From NCBI GenBank assembly GCA_902806575.1, contig CADCXD010000005.1:682001-746000 (forward strand): DNA of 64,000 bases. The letters are read 5' to 3'. Source of the stretch: Jackrogersella multiformis. Taxonomy: Eukaryota; Ascomycota; Sordariomycetes; Xylariales; Hypoxylaceae. Shown in pieces: positions 1-9,374 of this stretch; within the stretch, counting starts at the first letter, position 1, and every line of letters begins with the position of its first letter. The position numbers were made by a program, and so were the translations under genes. Below the pieces are notes generated by a model. It was not told the DNA's origin. It did no database searches and saw nothing but the letters and a program-made list of their open reading frames with translations.

Positions 1-1212
1 TGTTGAAGGCTACGCTCTTGGCTTTTCCGCCAGGAATGCCAAGGCTCTCGATTGAGGACTACCGTAAGCTGTACGAAGCAAACTCAGGTAGTGCGAAAAG
101 CGCGCATTTCATCGTGCACCAACATGATCACCCTATCGCAGGGACGCATTATGATCTTCGGCTTCAGATTAACGAGACAAGTAGTGCGTCGTGGGCCATA
201 ATGTATGGGCTACCAGGCGATCCAAATAGCCGGCGCTTGAACAGGAACGCTACAGAGACGAGGATTCACTGTCTATGGGTGAGCTTTCGACGGCCTTTTT
301 CGCTTACACACAGCATATTACTAACCATAATATTTCACGTAGAACCATCTCATTGAGACAGCCTCAACCTCGACCGGCTCGCTGCTTATCTGGGACACGG
401 GAACGTACACCATTCTCCCGCCACGTGAGAGTAGCAAGCGAGCTAGTTCAAACTCACAATCAGAGGAGGAAGATGCATCCACCAAGCTTACTGAACAAGA
501 AAAGCTTCATCGGGCCTTCCAGGCACGGAAGATCCGCATTCGGCTCAACGGCACGCGGCTGCCACACAACTACGTGCTGAATCTCCGTCTCACCAAGGAA
601 GAAGACGTAGCCGGCCGTGCTAAGAGCATGCGCACGCCTAGAAGGCGACGAAGGCAGGGTGCCCCGTCAAGGGGAACAATAGGGAGAGGGCGGGGCACAG
701 GAAAAGGCAAGGCTGTAGAACACGATACGAGCTCAGATTCAGACTCAGACCACAATTTCAGAGACAATAACGATGAAGATGAATCCGAACTAGTGAAGGC
801 GCCCATTGAGGTGGTATCTGGGGAGACCGTTTCAGCGATAGAGCGCGAGATCCGCGAGCTGGAGGACGAAGAGGTGCGCCGGACGAATGCGTATAAGGGC
901 GCGACCAACTCGATCGGCAGCGTCCACCAGCGGCGGTGGTACCTCTCGCTCGACAGGGAGGCGTGCGGGTTTGTGAAGAGACGAAAGGCTGGACAGACGG
1001 TCTGGGAATCTAACACGGATGAAGAGACCAAGGGGAGAGAGAAAATGGAGGATGTAGACGATAGTAGCAACCGGCTTACATTTCCGTTCTATGTCCGTGG
1101 GGCTGAAGTCGAGAGAAGCGTCGTGACTGGACGGACGGGGGCTGATGTGTTGAAGGATGAGGGTGTGCAGGGGTATGTTGGACGGAAAGGGTGGCGACCT
1201 GTATTGAACTAA
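1..1212 (+). CDS. DNA ligase D-type 3'-phosphoesterase domain protein (5' partial)
   Basis: Two exons are visible, <1-278 and 343-1212, separated by a 64-nt intron (donor GTGAGC, branch CTAAC near 321, acceptor TAG). The frame is open at the left edge, so the true start lies outside the window. Exon 1 holds the His/Asp/Arg core of the LigD N-terminal phosphoesterase domain (HFIVHQHDHPIAGTHYDLRL). Splicing joins it to a segment with GSLLIWDTGTYTIL, the other conserved end of that fold. In bacteria the domain trims 3' phosphates and ribonucleotides during end joining; fungal members lack ligase and polymerase domains and their role is not settled. The C-terminal half is low-complexity, acidic and basic, with an RGRGTGKGK stretch, suggesting a nuclear protein. 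Nuclear DNA repair is inference. Confidence 0.8.
279..342 (+). other. intron in the phosphoesterase gene
   Basis: GTGAGC donor, TACTAAC-like branch site near 318-324 and CGTAG acceptor. Removing it joins two codons in phase and completes the phosphoesterase domain. Confidence 0.8.
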
Positions 1213-2537
1213 GTGAGATTAATACTCGAAATGGTAAGTAGGTAATTATAATTGGTTTATTAATAATACTTTATTATTTTAAAATTTACGTTTAATCTTT
1301 TCACGATTAAAAGTCAAACATAATGCTGGAAAAATACGTATCTTACGTATAATTACTCTCGTTATTTGTCATTTATTCGGGCTGAGCAGGATAGGTTGTG
1401 AACAGCAAAAGCCGCTCTTGTAGGCGAGTCCTTTACACAATAGGAGCTTCGCCCTCCTGGGCCAGACGGCGTTCCCTTTGTGCTCTCCATAGTCCACCCA
1501 CATTGGTATAACGCCACTTCTGAGACTACAGCTGATAGCTGACTGTGTATTATTTGGATACACAGGGGTGGAATGTTATTAGGAAAACCGTTTCGTGGGC
1601 CTCAAGGCTCCCTTAGCATGGGCAAAGGCATTGCTATGATCCTGCCGAAGGAAAGGCCCAGCTCGGTTAAAACAGGTAGGACCCGGTAAACCTCAGATGC
1701 CAAATACCCCGATTAAACAGCTATAGTTAGGTGAAAAAAAAACTCTCATTAAGAGGCAGGAATATGGATGTACGATAATAGGATTTCCTATGGATCTAAC
1801 CTAGTAGTCTACTCCTCAGCTATCAATCTAAGCCTTCGTGGGTTTTTGGATTAACCCTTAAAAGAAGAGCCCCCTAAAATCTCTTCAACGAACGCCGTAA
1901 AGATCTACTTGAACTAACCTCAAAATACTGATACCTTTTAAATCAAGAAAGCCCCAGTACGTGCTTATCTATTAAGTCAGACTGACAGGAGTATTAATAT
2001 ATTGGTTCGTCACATGGTGTTAAAAATGGGATCTGGTGAAATGGGGGTTGCAAGAGTTAATAGCCTGCTCGAGTCAATATATATCTTGTCAATTAAAATA
2101 TAACTGGGGCTATTATGGCCTTTTCTCGAGTGTCGGTAACTTCGTGGCTTGCGTTACCATTCACGACGCCCCTATTAACCCCAAAAGCCCAACAAACGCA
2201 ATGTATGAATTAGCTAACTGCGGGAGGTTAAATTATAAATAGGCCAGTAATCTGACCTCCCTCCTATTTCCTTTTTCCACTCGGAGTTTACTTTACTACT
2301 CAAGTGTCTTGGCTCATAGCGATTTCTAATCCTTGGTGTTTAGTAACTGTCTGAGACTATTATTCCTTTAGAGCTGCCCATGACTGAGATATCGATGTTA
2401 TTTTAAATTAAATAAATATAACGGTAAATATAACGAGACTCTCAACTCTTCAAATGATGATTATTAGGGACATATAAAGATCAAGCTAACACGACTTCTA
2501 TCCCTATCTAATAGGTACATAAACCATTATCGAGACA
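1213..2537. other. intergenic spacer, no gene seen
   Basis: An AT-rich spacer of about 1.3 kb. Only short reading frames without recognisable motifs occur. It contains the 3' flank of the phosphoesterase gene and the promoter side of the first lectin gene; no clear TATA box could be assigned. Confidence 0.6.
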
Positions 2538-3254
2538 ATGTCGGTGTGGATATCGTCCCACGGCGCCAGCGCTATTAAGACCCGAGACACACTCTTTACC
2601 ATTGCCGCAACCGAGATAGGATCGATTGTCCGGCCGGAAGATGCCAATCATTTAACTGGCTCCGTCATTTTCCCTCTTCCTAGCCTACCACAGAATGGTT
2701 CACATTTCGTCAAGGCAGCGGTCGCGTTCTCAACCCATACTGCCCGAGTCACTAAGCTGGTAGTTATGAACGGTACCAATGAGGTGTTCCAGAAAAGTTC
2801 GATGCGGTATACAAGTGACTTCAAGCTTCAGATACATGGGACTGACCACATAGCTGAAGAGCCAGAAAAGGGTCTCGCCTTGTGGGTTACAGTAGAGTTC
2901 GAGAGCGCAACCGCAGAGCTCGAATTCCAGTCGGTTGGACTCGAGGTCGCCATAGTTGAGAAACCGATGGAAACCATCAAAATTGATAGCGGGTCTTGGA
3001 CTACAGAGAATGTTAGGGCATGGAACCAGCCCCAGAGGATGACAGAAGGGTTTGTTGAGTTTTCAACTAAGTTCAGCTCAAAGCCAGTCGTGACGGCTGG
3101 CATGACTGGCGGAGACGTCAGCGGAGGGACCAACTTCAGAGTCAAGGTCTATGTAACAAAAGTCACTGAGCGTGGATTCACCATCCATGCGGACACCTGG
3201 GGAGATACAGAGATATACTCTTGCGGAGTATCGTGGCTGGCAATGGGGTATTGA
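2538..3254 (+). CDS. H-type lectin domain protein, two-domain
   Basis: An intronless 238-residue reading frame starting at an ATG in good context. Residues about 1-140 form a beta-rich domain of unknown name beginning MSVWISSHGASAIK. Residues about 150-238 match the H-type lectin pattern: an aromatic F..KF...PVVTAG core, then VKVYVTKVTERGFTIHADTW, and an ending around IYSCGVSWLAMGY. H-type lectins (discoidin and snail agglutinin relatives) bind GalNAc-like sugars, usually as trimers or hexamers. There is no signal peptide, so the protein is predicted to be cytosolic, like many fungal defence lectins; that role is inference. The N-terminal domain is clearly paralogous to the protein encoded at 5679-6086, including the shared FQSVG motif at its end. 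Confidence 0.8.
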   Translation: MSVWISSHGASAIKTRDTLFTIAATEIGSIVRPEDANHLTGSVIFPLPSLPQNGSHFVKAAVAFSTHTARVTKLVVMNGTNEVFQKSSMRYTSDFKLQIHGTDHIAEEPEKGLALWVTVEFESATAELEFQSVGLEVAIVEKPMETIKIDSGSWTTENVRAWNQPQRMTEGFVEFSTKFSSKPVVTAGMTGGDVSGGTNFRVKVYVTKVTERGFTIHADTWGDTEIYSCGVSWLAMGY

Positions 3255-5532
3255 CATGATGATGACAGGCATTGATTGAGGCACTTAAGAAGATTTTCTT
3301 TTACGTAAAAGTATCTAATAGGACACTTACCCATACATAGGTTACAACATGTCCTATTCTACAATTCTTATAATTATATCATATATGATAGAACTTGCAT
3401 ATCTATGGTCATGACGTTTATTAACGCTGGTTTCGCGTCATGAGAGCGGGTGTATGCATTTGCCAAACAAGGGTCGACAATGTCTATTGTTTAGAAACTT
3501 AAGTACAGTAACCTTAGGGCCATAGGTTTAAAGGGCGTGATGAAGGTGCAGTAGTTGCTCCGCAGCAGAAGTGGCACGCCGGCGTATCCGTTACAGCCAC
3601 CCAGAAGCAGCTCCTCAGGTCCTGTATAGATAGTAATTGGCGATCCAGTTCCTTTCCTGCAGCGTTGGATCTCAGCTGATCTGTACGTGTTAGTACATTA
3701 TTTAGACGTTAAGCCCGGTACTTCCGTTTCACTACCTATGTAAATATACCATGGTTATCCTGGCTGGTACGTTAATCTGGACTCTAGATCATAAGTGATC
3801 CTTAGCTGCTGACAGCCGCCCATTCCTATCCATGAATATCGATTCGTACTTTTAATCCACGTCCCCCGACTTGCTAAAGGAAAGTCTACGTAGCATCGGT
3901 GGGTTTGACGATGACAGCCAGCCATAAACTCAAAATCAAGGGGAACGTTGTATTCAGACTGTACTCAAAGGGGTCTCGCCTCTTACGCATCTTCCAAAGT
4001 TGCAATGAGCCGCCAGAGTTGTGGATTCGGAACATTCGCGATCTCCCACTCCGAGGCCAGCTTCGATAGTCCTCGGTACGGCCTTAAAATTGCAACATTA
4101 TCCCTAAGATTTTACAGAGATGACAACTGAATGCCAACTGTTAAGAAATATAAACATAAAACCTCGTCCTTAACTAAACTAACTAACTAGTAAACGTTAC
4201 TATTTGTTAAACGTATACCCACCTAGGTATACGTGCGATAATGGATAAGCAGGATTATTCGGCCAAGGTATAGTATACTTATTACTGAGCGTGATTTCAA
4301 TGGCTATTGCCTGAAATGCTTAAGCGGAACCTTACGGGAGCAACTCTGGTCGTGATTTATAATGAGGCTTTATGTTGAAGGCTGAAATGCAAGAATGAGA
4401 TATGACGCTGCAACAACAAAGTTGACGAGAGCCAACTATAGGCTCAGGAAGCAACATAAAAGTAATACCAAAGTGGGGAGATATCTTACGATTAACTCAG
4501 CTACTCAGCTGGCTTTGAGATCTATCCATGGATGCTTTCTACACGTTGGAATCCACGCTGCTTAGGCTTTCTCGCGTGATCTAATTTCGATTATACCAGT
4601 TATTCATTTAGGGTCACCAGCGTTTCGGTACGCGCTTTGGTGACATCCCTAAATCACACGGCATAATGTGTGATGCAATAGATGGCTAGCGGACTTGGCT
4701 GCTCTTTTCATGCAATGTTAAGAATGCCTTAATTACTAAATATCACGACTTTATTCAGCTGTTATTGTTTGCAGATCTTTTACTTATTTCAATATTTTCT
4801 TTTACAGCTTCTATACAATTAATATCTCGTACCTAAGCACCTGTATTTGTTAACCCTTTATTGGATTAGCATGGATATAATGTGACATGTAAGATCACTA
4901 TACATATAACTTATACTGTTACTTAGGTACATTAAGTCGAGTGACCGTTACGCGCATATACTAAGGACAAACCACCCATTTTCCCACATAAAATCGCCAA
5001 ATTGCAAAATTTATATTTAATTTAATAAAATAGCTACGAATATACGGTTTGGTTTTTTAAACAAAGATGAAGCTTATATTATTAATATTCGAAGTTGGTA
5101 ACTTAGAAATATTAGAAAGTAGTTAAATAAGTTATTAAAGTTCGAGTTCTTTTATTTATTATAGAATAATCCCGTTTATATCTTAATAGGTTAGGATGAC
5201 TAGAATTGCGTAGCTGACAGGTAACAATTTACCAATCGGAAGACGCATTAATACCCCATACATATGCCTTTTAATGCATTGCTGCCTGTTAAAATTGAGA
5301 ATGGTCGAAGAACGGCGCATATCGTAGCAATTGGTGACGGCCAACCAAGCTCAGAGCCTAGCCCGGCCAAAGTAACAAGGGAGAAGAAGCAGCAGAGAAA
5401 TGGCATACTACCTAGGTGGGTAGCCAATACATTCCAGGGGAGAACGACATCTCCATGCCATCGAATATGAGCTCTGAGGCCGTCAATACGAATCCACGAC
5501 ATATTTTGACTTGGAGGCTCTTAGTAGTCTCT
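3255..5532. other. AT-rich spacer between the lectin paralogs
   Basis: About 2.3 kb without a supported gene. The part from roughly 4690 to 5220 is strikingly AT-rich with many TTAAT and ATATT runs, which could be an old element degraded by repeat-induced point mutation. A hairpin-forming imperfect inverted repeat lies at 4607-4653. Confidence 0.55.
4607..4653. repeat. imperfect inverted repeat (hairpin)
   Basis: TTTAGGGTCACCAGCG faces CGCTTTGGTGACATCCCTAAA across a short loop. The arms match apart from small gaps. No gene end adjoins it; it may be a fragment of a small inverted-repeat element. Confidence 0.4.
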
Positions 5533-5550
5533 ACCCCTATATATAGGGGT
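5533..5550 (+). promoter_or_regulatory. TATA box in an 18-bp perfect palindrome
   Basis: ACCCCTATATATAGGGGT is a perfect palindrome with a TATATATA core, about 130 bp before the lectin-like ATG at 5679. It is followed by a CT-rich stretch and CTCAC/TCACA tracts typical of fungal transcription start regions. I infer it is the core promoter of that gene. Confidence 0.55.
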
Positions 5551-5678
5551 GCCTTCTTCCTCCTCGAAGACTACCTCACTTCACTTCTCACGCAGACACC
5601 TCACACAAATCACTAGCATACTACACTTTTACACTCATCTTTGAATTACTCTCAATCCGTACGCCAAAGTTCAATAAA

Positions 5679-6086
5679 ATGACTACCTGGATCTCCACCC
5701 ACGGCATTGGCGCCATCAAAGACTCTGCCTCTTCGTTCAGCATCACTATCGACAGGGGATCTGCACTTGTCAAGCCGACAGATGCTAACGCTCTATCCGG
5801 GTGGATTCATTTCACCCTCCCCAGCCCTCCCGTCAACAATCCCAACCTGAAGGCTCTCGCGGTCGACTTCTCCTCCCAGTCGGCGACTGTCGAGACAGTG
5901 GCAATTTACCTTGCCAACTCGCAGAAGTTCAGTCGAGATGGGCTGCAGCAGGGGCAGTCCTTTGTCCTCCAGATCGCTACAGGCGAGGCGGTTTATCAGG
6001 GGAAGGGGATTTCTGTGTCTGTCTTCGTCCAGTTTGATAGCGTGGCCTCCAACCTCAAATTCCAGTCCGTCGGAATCCAGATTTAG
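5679..6086 (+). CDS. truncated lectin paralog (N-terminal domain only)
   Basis: A 135-residue protein starting MTTWISTHGIGAIKDSAS. It aligns throughout with residues 1-140 of the lectin gene at 2538, sharing the W.S.HG.. start, V(K/R)P.DAN.L(S/T)G, the LPS.P turn and the FQSVG end. It then stops at TAG (6084-6086) instead of continuing into an H-type lectin domain. The stop abuts a good intron (GTAGGT donor at 6087, CTAAC branch, CAG acceptor at 6149-6151). Beyond that intron the same phase stays open to 6247 and its end resembles the last residues of the first lectin. It may be a functional single-domain protein or a copy that lost its lectin half. An intact-looking TATA region upstream suggests it is still transcribed. 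No signal peptide. Confidence 0.65.
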   Translation: MTTWISTHGIGAIKDSASSFSITIDRGSALVKPTDANALSGWIHFTLPSPPVNNPNLKALAVDFSSQSATVETVAIYLANSQKFSRDGLQQGQSFVLQIATGEAVYQGKGISVSVFVQFDSVASNLKFQSVGIQI

Positions 6087-6151
6087 GTAGGTCCAAAATA
6101 TGTTTCTCGCATATCTGCTGAACGGCTCAATGGAACTAACATGAATATCAG

Positions 6152-6247
6152 GCTTTGAGCGCTTTGGTTGACACAACTTATGTCGACATAACTGATGGAT
6201 TTGCGGACATGGGAATTTATTCTTCGGGTTATGTGGTTGGTTTTTAA
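6152..6247 (+). pseudogene. possible eroded C-terminal lectin remnant
   Basis: A 31-codon open stretch follows a canonical acceptor and is in phase with the upstream gene. Its last part (DGFADMGIYSSGYVVGF) resembles the GF...D...IYSCGVSW end of the intact H-type lectin at 2538-3254, with a deletion of several residues. Short similarity only, so tentative. Confidence 0.4.
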
Positions 6248-7336
6248 TCCAATTAAGTCCCAGGGCATGTAGTAAGGCAAGAAGCACTGGCTCGACATAG
6301 GCTTTAACACCACTTACATCCCTTCATATCAACAACCACACTGGCGTGTTATAGTACGGTCTTTCCCTCCACACCAGAATTAGCAGGAAAAACATTGGAA
6401 AGTTTGACTGAGTTATGGATATGTTTGCATATCATCCTGTCATTTAGTACTAGTTCTAGGCCAAAGCTAATCAAAACACTCGCTCTATTAACTAAATCTA
6501 TATGAAACCATTATAGTCTGTTCTGAAGCTCAACTTAAGAGGCGTAGTCTATTAATTAAATTCAAGTACAAGTCTAATAAATGATATATAAAAAACGGAT
6601 ATTTTGAACTAGTAAAATCAAGGCCTGACAGGACGAACATGTATATAATATAGGCGATACCATCCCTGACTGGAAATCGGCATGATAGTATGGCTCGTGA
6701 CGATAGTGCTTGCCCTTAGAAAGAGATAAAATTGCATGTTTCGTGTCGGAGGAGGATGCATTCGAGGTTGTTACTAAGGAGAACCTGACTCGTTCGCGGG
6801 AAATGGTAGTACATGTAAGGAATCAAGGTAGATAGGACTGTAAGACAAAGTATTGGATAGGGGCTTGAATGACGTGAAATAGATAGGTTATGCCAGAATT
6901 CCCCGCTGAAAGCATAGTGACGAACTATGAAAAAGGGTAGGACCAGTATTAATAATTCCTATCCCTTGGATGCTCTGCTGACGGGAGCTGGATACAAGTT
7001 AGATCAATAAACCAGTACGGAGTGACCTACTAGGACTAGATATCCTCGTTTTCAGCCATTGGAACACTTCTTAGGAAACAAGAATATGATTAAGGGATAG
7101 ACGCATTCGTTGGATTCCATGACTCCTTTGACCTTCCAACACACCGATTTCCGCCAGGGAGCAACCTCTTCCTAACGCCATAGTTGGTAATAGCTTGAAT
7201 CACATGCCTCAACTCAAAGTTGATCCTATCTCATCCTTCCCAGCCTACCCGTTTTCATCTTCTCTTCTAAACGCAGCCAACCTAATGAGTACTACCTACC
7301 TTACTCCGCCCCCTACCTCTCTTTCTATACCTCCCC
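6248..7336. other. intergenic spacer, no gene seen
   Basis: About 1.1 kb between a plus-strand and a minus-strand gene, so it holds two 3' ends. No conserved reading frame, tRNA or palindrome array was recognised. Composition shifts abruptly to high GC at about 7300, where the luciferase-like gene begins. Confidence 0.5.
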
Positions 7337-8326
7337 CTACTCCCCCGGCACCAGCACCTCCCCCTCCTCCTCGCCCGCCGCCACGTACCGCGCGGCCGCG
7401 AGCACGAACCCCATCCACGCCTCGAACTCGCGCTCGTCCCTCGGCGCGTACAGCAGCACGTAGCCCCAGGGCACCATGGCCAGGCCGCCGCCCACCCCGC
7501 TCATCTTGTGGCGCTCGGCCCACCCCGCCTCGATCGCCGCCGCCGCGTCCGCCGGGCTCAGCGTCAGGTGCGCGCTCCCCTCGCCGTGCACGTGCGCCCA
7601 CTCGCCGCCCGAGCTCGCCCCGAGCTTTTTCCTCTGCGCCGTTTGAGCTTCTTTCTCTTTGCCGTTTTTGCCCTGGGTCTGGGTTTGAGGCTCGCCTGCG
7701 CGCAGCCACAGCGCCTGGTACCGCGGGCCCTCGAGGCGGCTGGTGCGGATCTCGAAGAGCGACGGGTTGGCGAGGGCTAGGGCGGCTAGGAATGCATTTT
7801 GCCGGTCGACGGTGCCGGGGGGCGGGGCGTCGGTGGTCTGGCGCTGGGGCGCGACGAACGACGGGACGATCGGGCGGCCGCCTTTCCGCCTTGCCAGTTT
7901 GACCCCCTTCACCACACTCGCACCCTCACTTCCGCCCTTACTCCCATCCCCACTCTCACCAGCCTGACCCTCACCCTCCGCGAAATACGACCTCCCGGCC
8001 GCCTCGCCGTACAGCGCCGCCACATCCCGCACGCCTCCGTACCCGCGGGGCACGGGGTCGCGGGTGTCGGAGCGCGCGAGCCCGTGCAGGGCCGACTGCG
8101 CCAGCCACCCGAACACGTTATACGGCACGCCGCCGCGGCCGAGCGCCAGCCACTGCGCGTAGCAGCTGTAGGCGTAGGCCAGCAGCGGGGCGGAGGCGGC
8201 GGCGGCGAGGCCGGCGGCGAGGAGGAGGGGCCGGCGGGGCGTGGGGAGGCGGAGGAGGGAGGAGTGCAGGGTCTTGGGGAAGGGGATGGGGAAGGGGAAG
8301 GGGGGTTTGGGTCGGAGGAGGGACAT
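7337..8326 (-). CDS. luciferase-like (DUF5519) domain protein
   Basis: A single-exon 329-residue protein. A Pro-rich basic N-terminus is followed by one hydrophobic segment (about residues 33-55, LLLAAGLAAAASAPLLAYAY), probably a membrane anchor. The C-terminal part carries the signature of the fungal DUF5519 luciferase-like family: EWAHVHGEGSAHLTLSPADA, then EAGWAERHKMSG and VPWGYVLLYAPRDE. These fungal proteins are not known to emit light; the name reflects distant fold similarity and the substrate is unknown. Codon use is extremely GC-rich and differs from the AT-rich flanks. Three charged low-complexity insertions (GEGQAGESGDGSKGG, QTQTQGKNGKEKEAQ and the GEEEGEV tail) look lineage-specific. 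Confidence 0.75.
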   Translation of the reverse strand: MSLLRPKPPFPFPIPFPKTLHSSLLRLPTPRRPLLLAAGLAAAASAPLLAYAYSCYAQWLALGRGGVPYNVFGWLAQSALHGLARSDTRDPVPRGYGGVRDVAALYGEAAGRSYFAEGEGQAGESGDGSKGGSEGASVVKGVKLARRKGGRPIVPSFVAPQRQTTDAPPPGTVDRQNAFLAALALANPSLFEIRTSRLEGPRYQALWLRAGEPQTQTQGKNGKEKEAQTAQRKKLGASSGGEWAHVHGEGSAHLTLSPADAAAAIEAGWAERHKMSGVGGGLAMVPWGYVLLYAPRDEREFEAWMGFVLAAARYVAAGEEEGEVLVPGE

Positions 8327-9374
8327 TGCGGTTGTTCCGGGTTCGTGTTGTATTGGATGGTTTGTCTGTGTGTCTAGGTACCTATCTATGTGTCTGTGTG
8401 GGAAGGTAGTCTGATGAATGGTTAAAGAGTACGAGTGATGTAAATAGAAGGTAGGTATGTAATAACCTGAAGCTCCAATTCAAGGCTCTGCTAAGTTCAC
8501 AAGTTATTATGTTAAATAGAACTCATCAAGCGCATCCTATCGAACCGAATGACGAAGCGGACCGGGCGGTGTATCCGGAAAGTTGGAGAATTCCGGGGCG
8601 TGCCGTACGGTAAGCTCAGGGGTTGGTGTGTCCAGCTAGGTACCTAGGTACTAAGATCTCCCTCATCGCAGTGCGTGCGAGCGGTCGGTTTATGAGGGTT
8701 TCGTGTATTCCAGAACAACATTGACAAATAAAAAATAAAACAATAAAATAAACAAAATAAAAATAGGCAGAAGAGAACATTACCACTACTAATACTTACC
8801 ACCTCCCAACAAAGACAAACGCGGCGACCGACGGACGAACTCGGCTGAGTAGGAATGTCCAGTGGTGTGATGTCAGGCGAGACCCCCAACCCGAAATAAC
8901 GTCTGTCCTGTCCATTGGATCTAGGTTTCGACTTTGATGCTAGGAGTCCTAACATACCTCACCTACATACATACCTTAGGTACATACGGACACGCGAAAT
9001 AGGATTTTAATCCCGTCTGCGTCGGCGGGTCGGGAGTGGCCGAGCGACCGAAGTGCCGAGACTGAATAAATAGGTAGCTATTATAACCGCCACGGCCATG
9101 CAGATTGCTTACATCTTACGTACCTGCGCGACTCTGAGCACGAGTTTGATTACATAATTCATAAGCAATAAATACCATAGTTACCTAGGTAATCACCATA
9201 TAACCAACTCTGCAATATCTTCGATCATCAATTCCATTATAAATTCAAGTTCGCGTTCGCAAAACCAAATTCGTAGATGCATAGCATAATGCCTTTCTAC
9301 TCCGGGCCTCAAGGCCGAATCTAAACCCAAATTCACGCGACGTGCCTCTTTAACCACACCAGTACGTAGTATCC
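8327..9374. other. intergenic spacer with CCTAGGTA repeats
   Basis: About 1 kb holding the 5' flank of the luciferase-like gene and the 3' flank of the protease gene. TAGGTACCTAGGTAC at about 8636 and TTACCTAGGTAA at about 9181 are copies of the dispersed palindrome. No other gene was recognised. Confidence 0.5.

Noticed and set aside
7195..7902. Long Pro/Arg-rich reading frame on the plus strand
   Set aside because: It is the antisense shadow of the GC-rich luciferase-like gene on the minus strand; no domain of its own.
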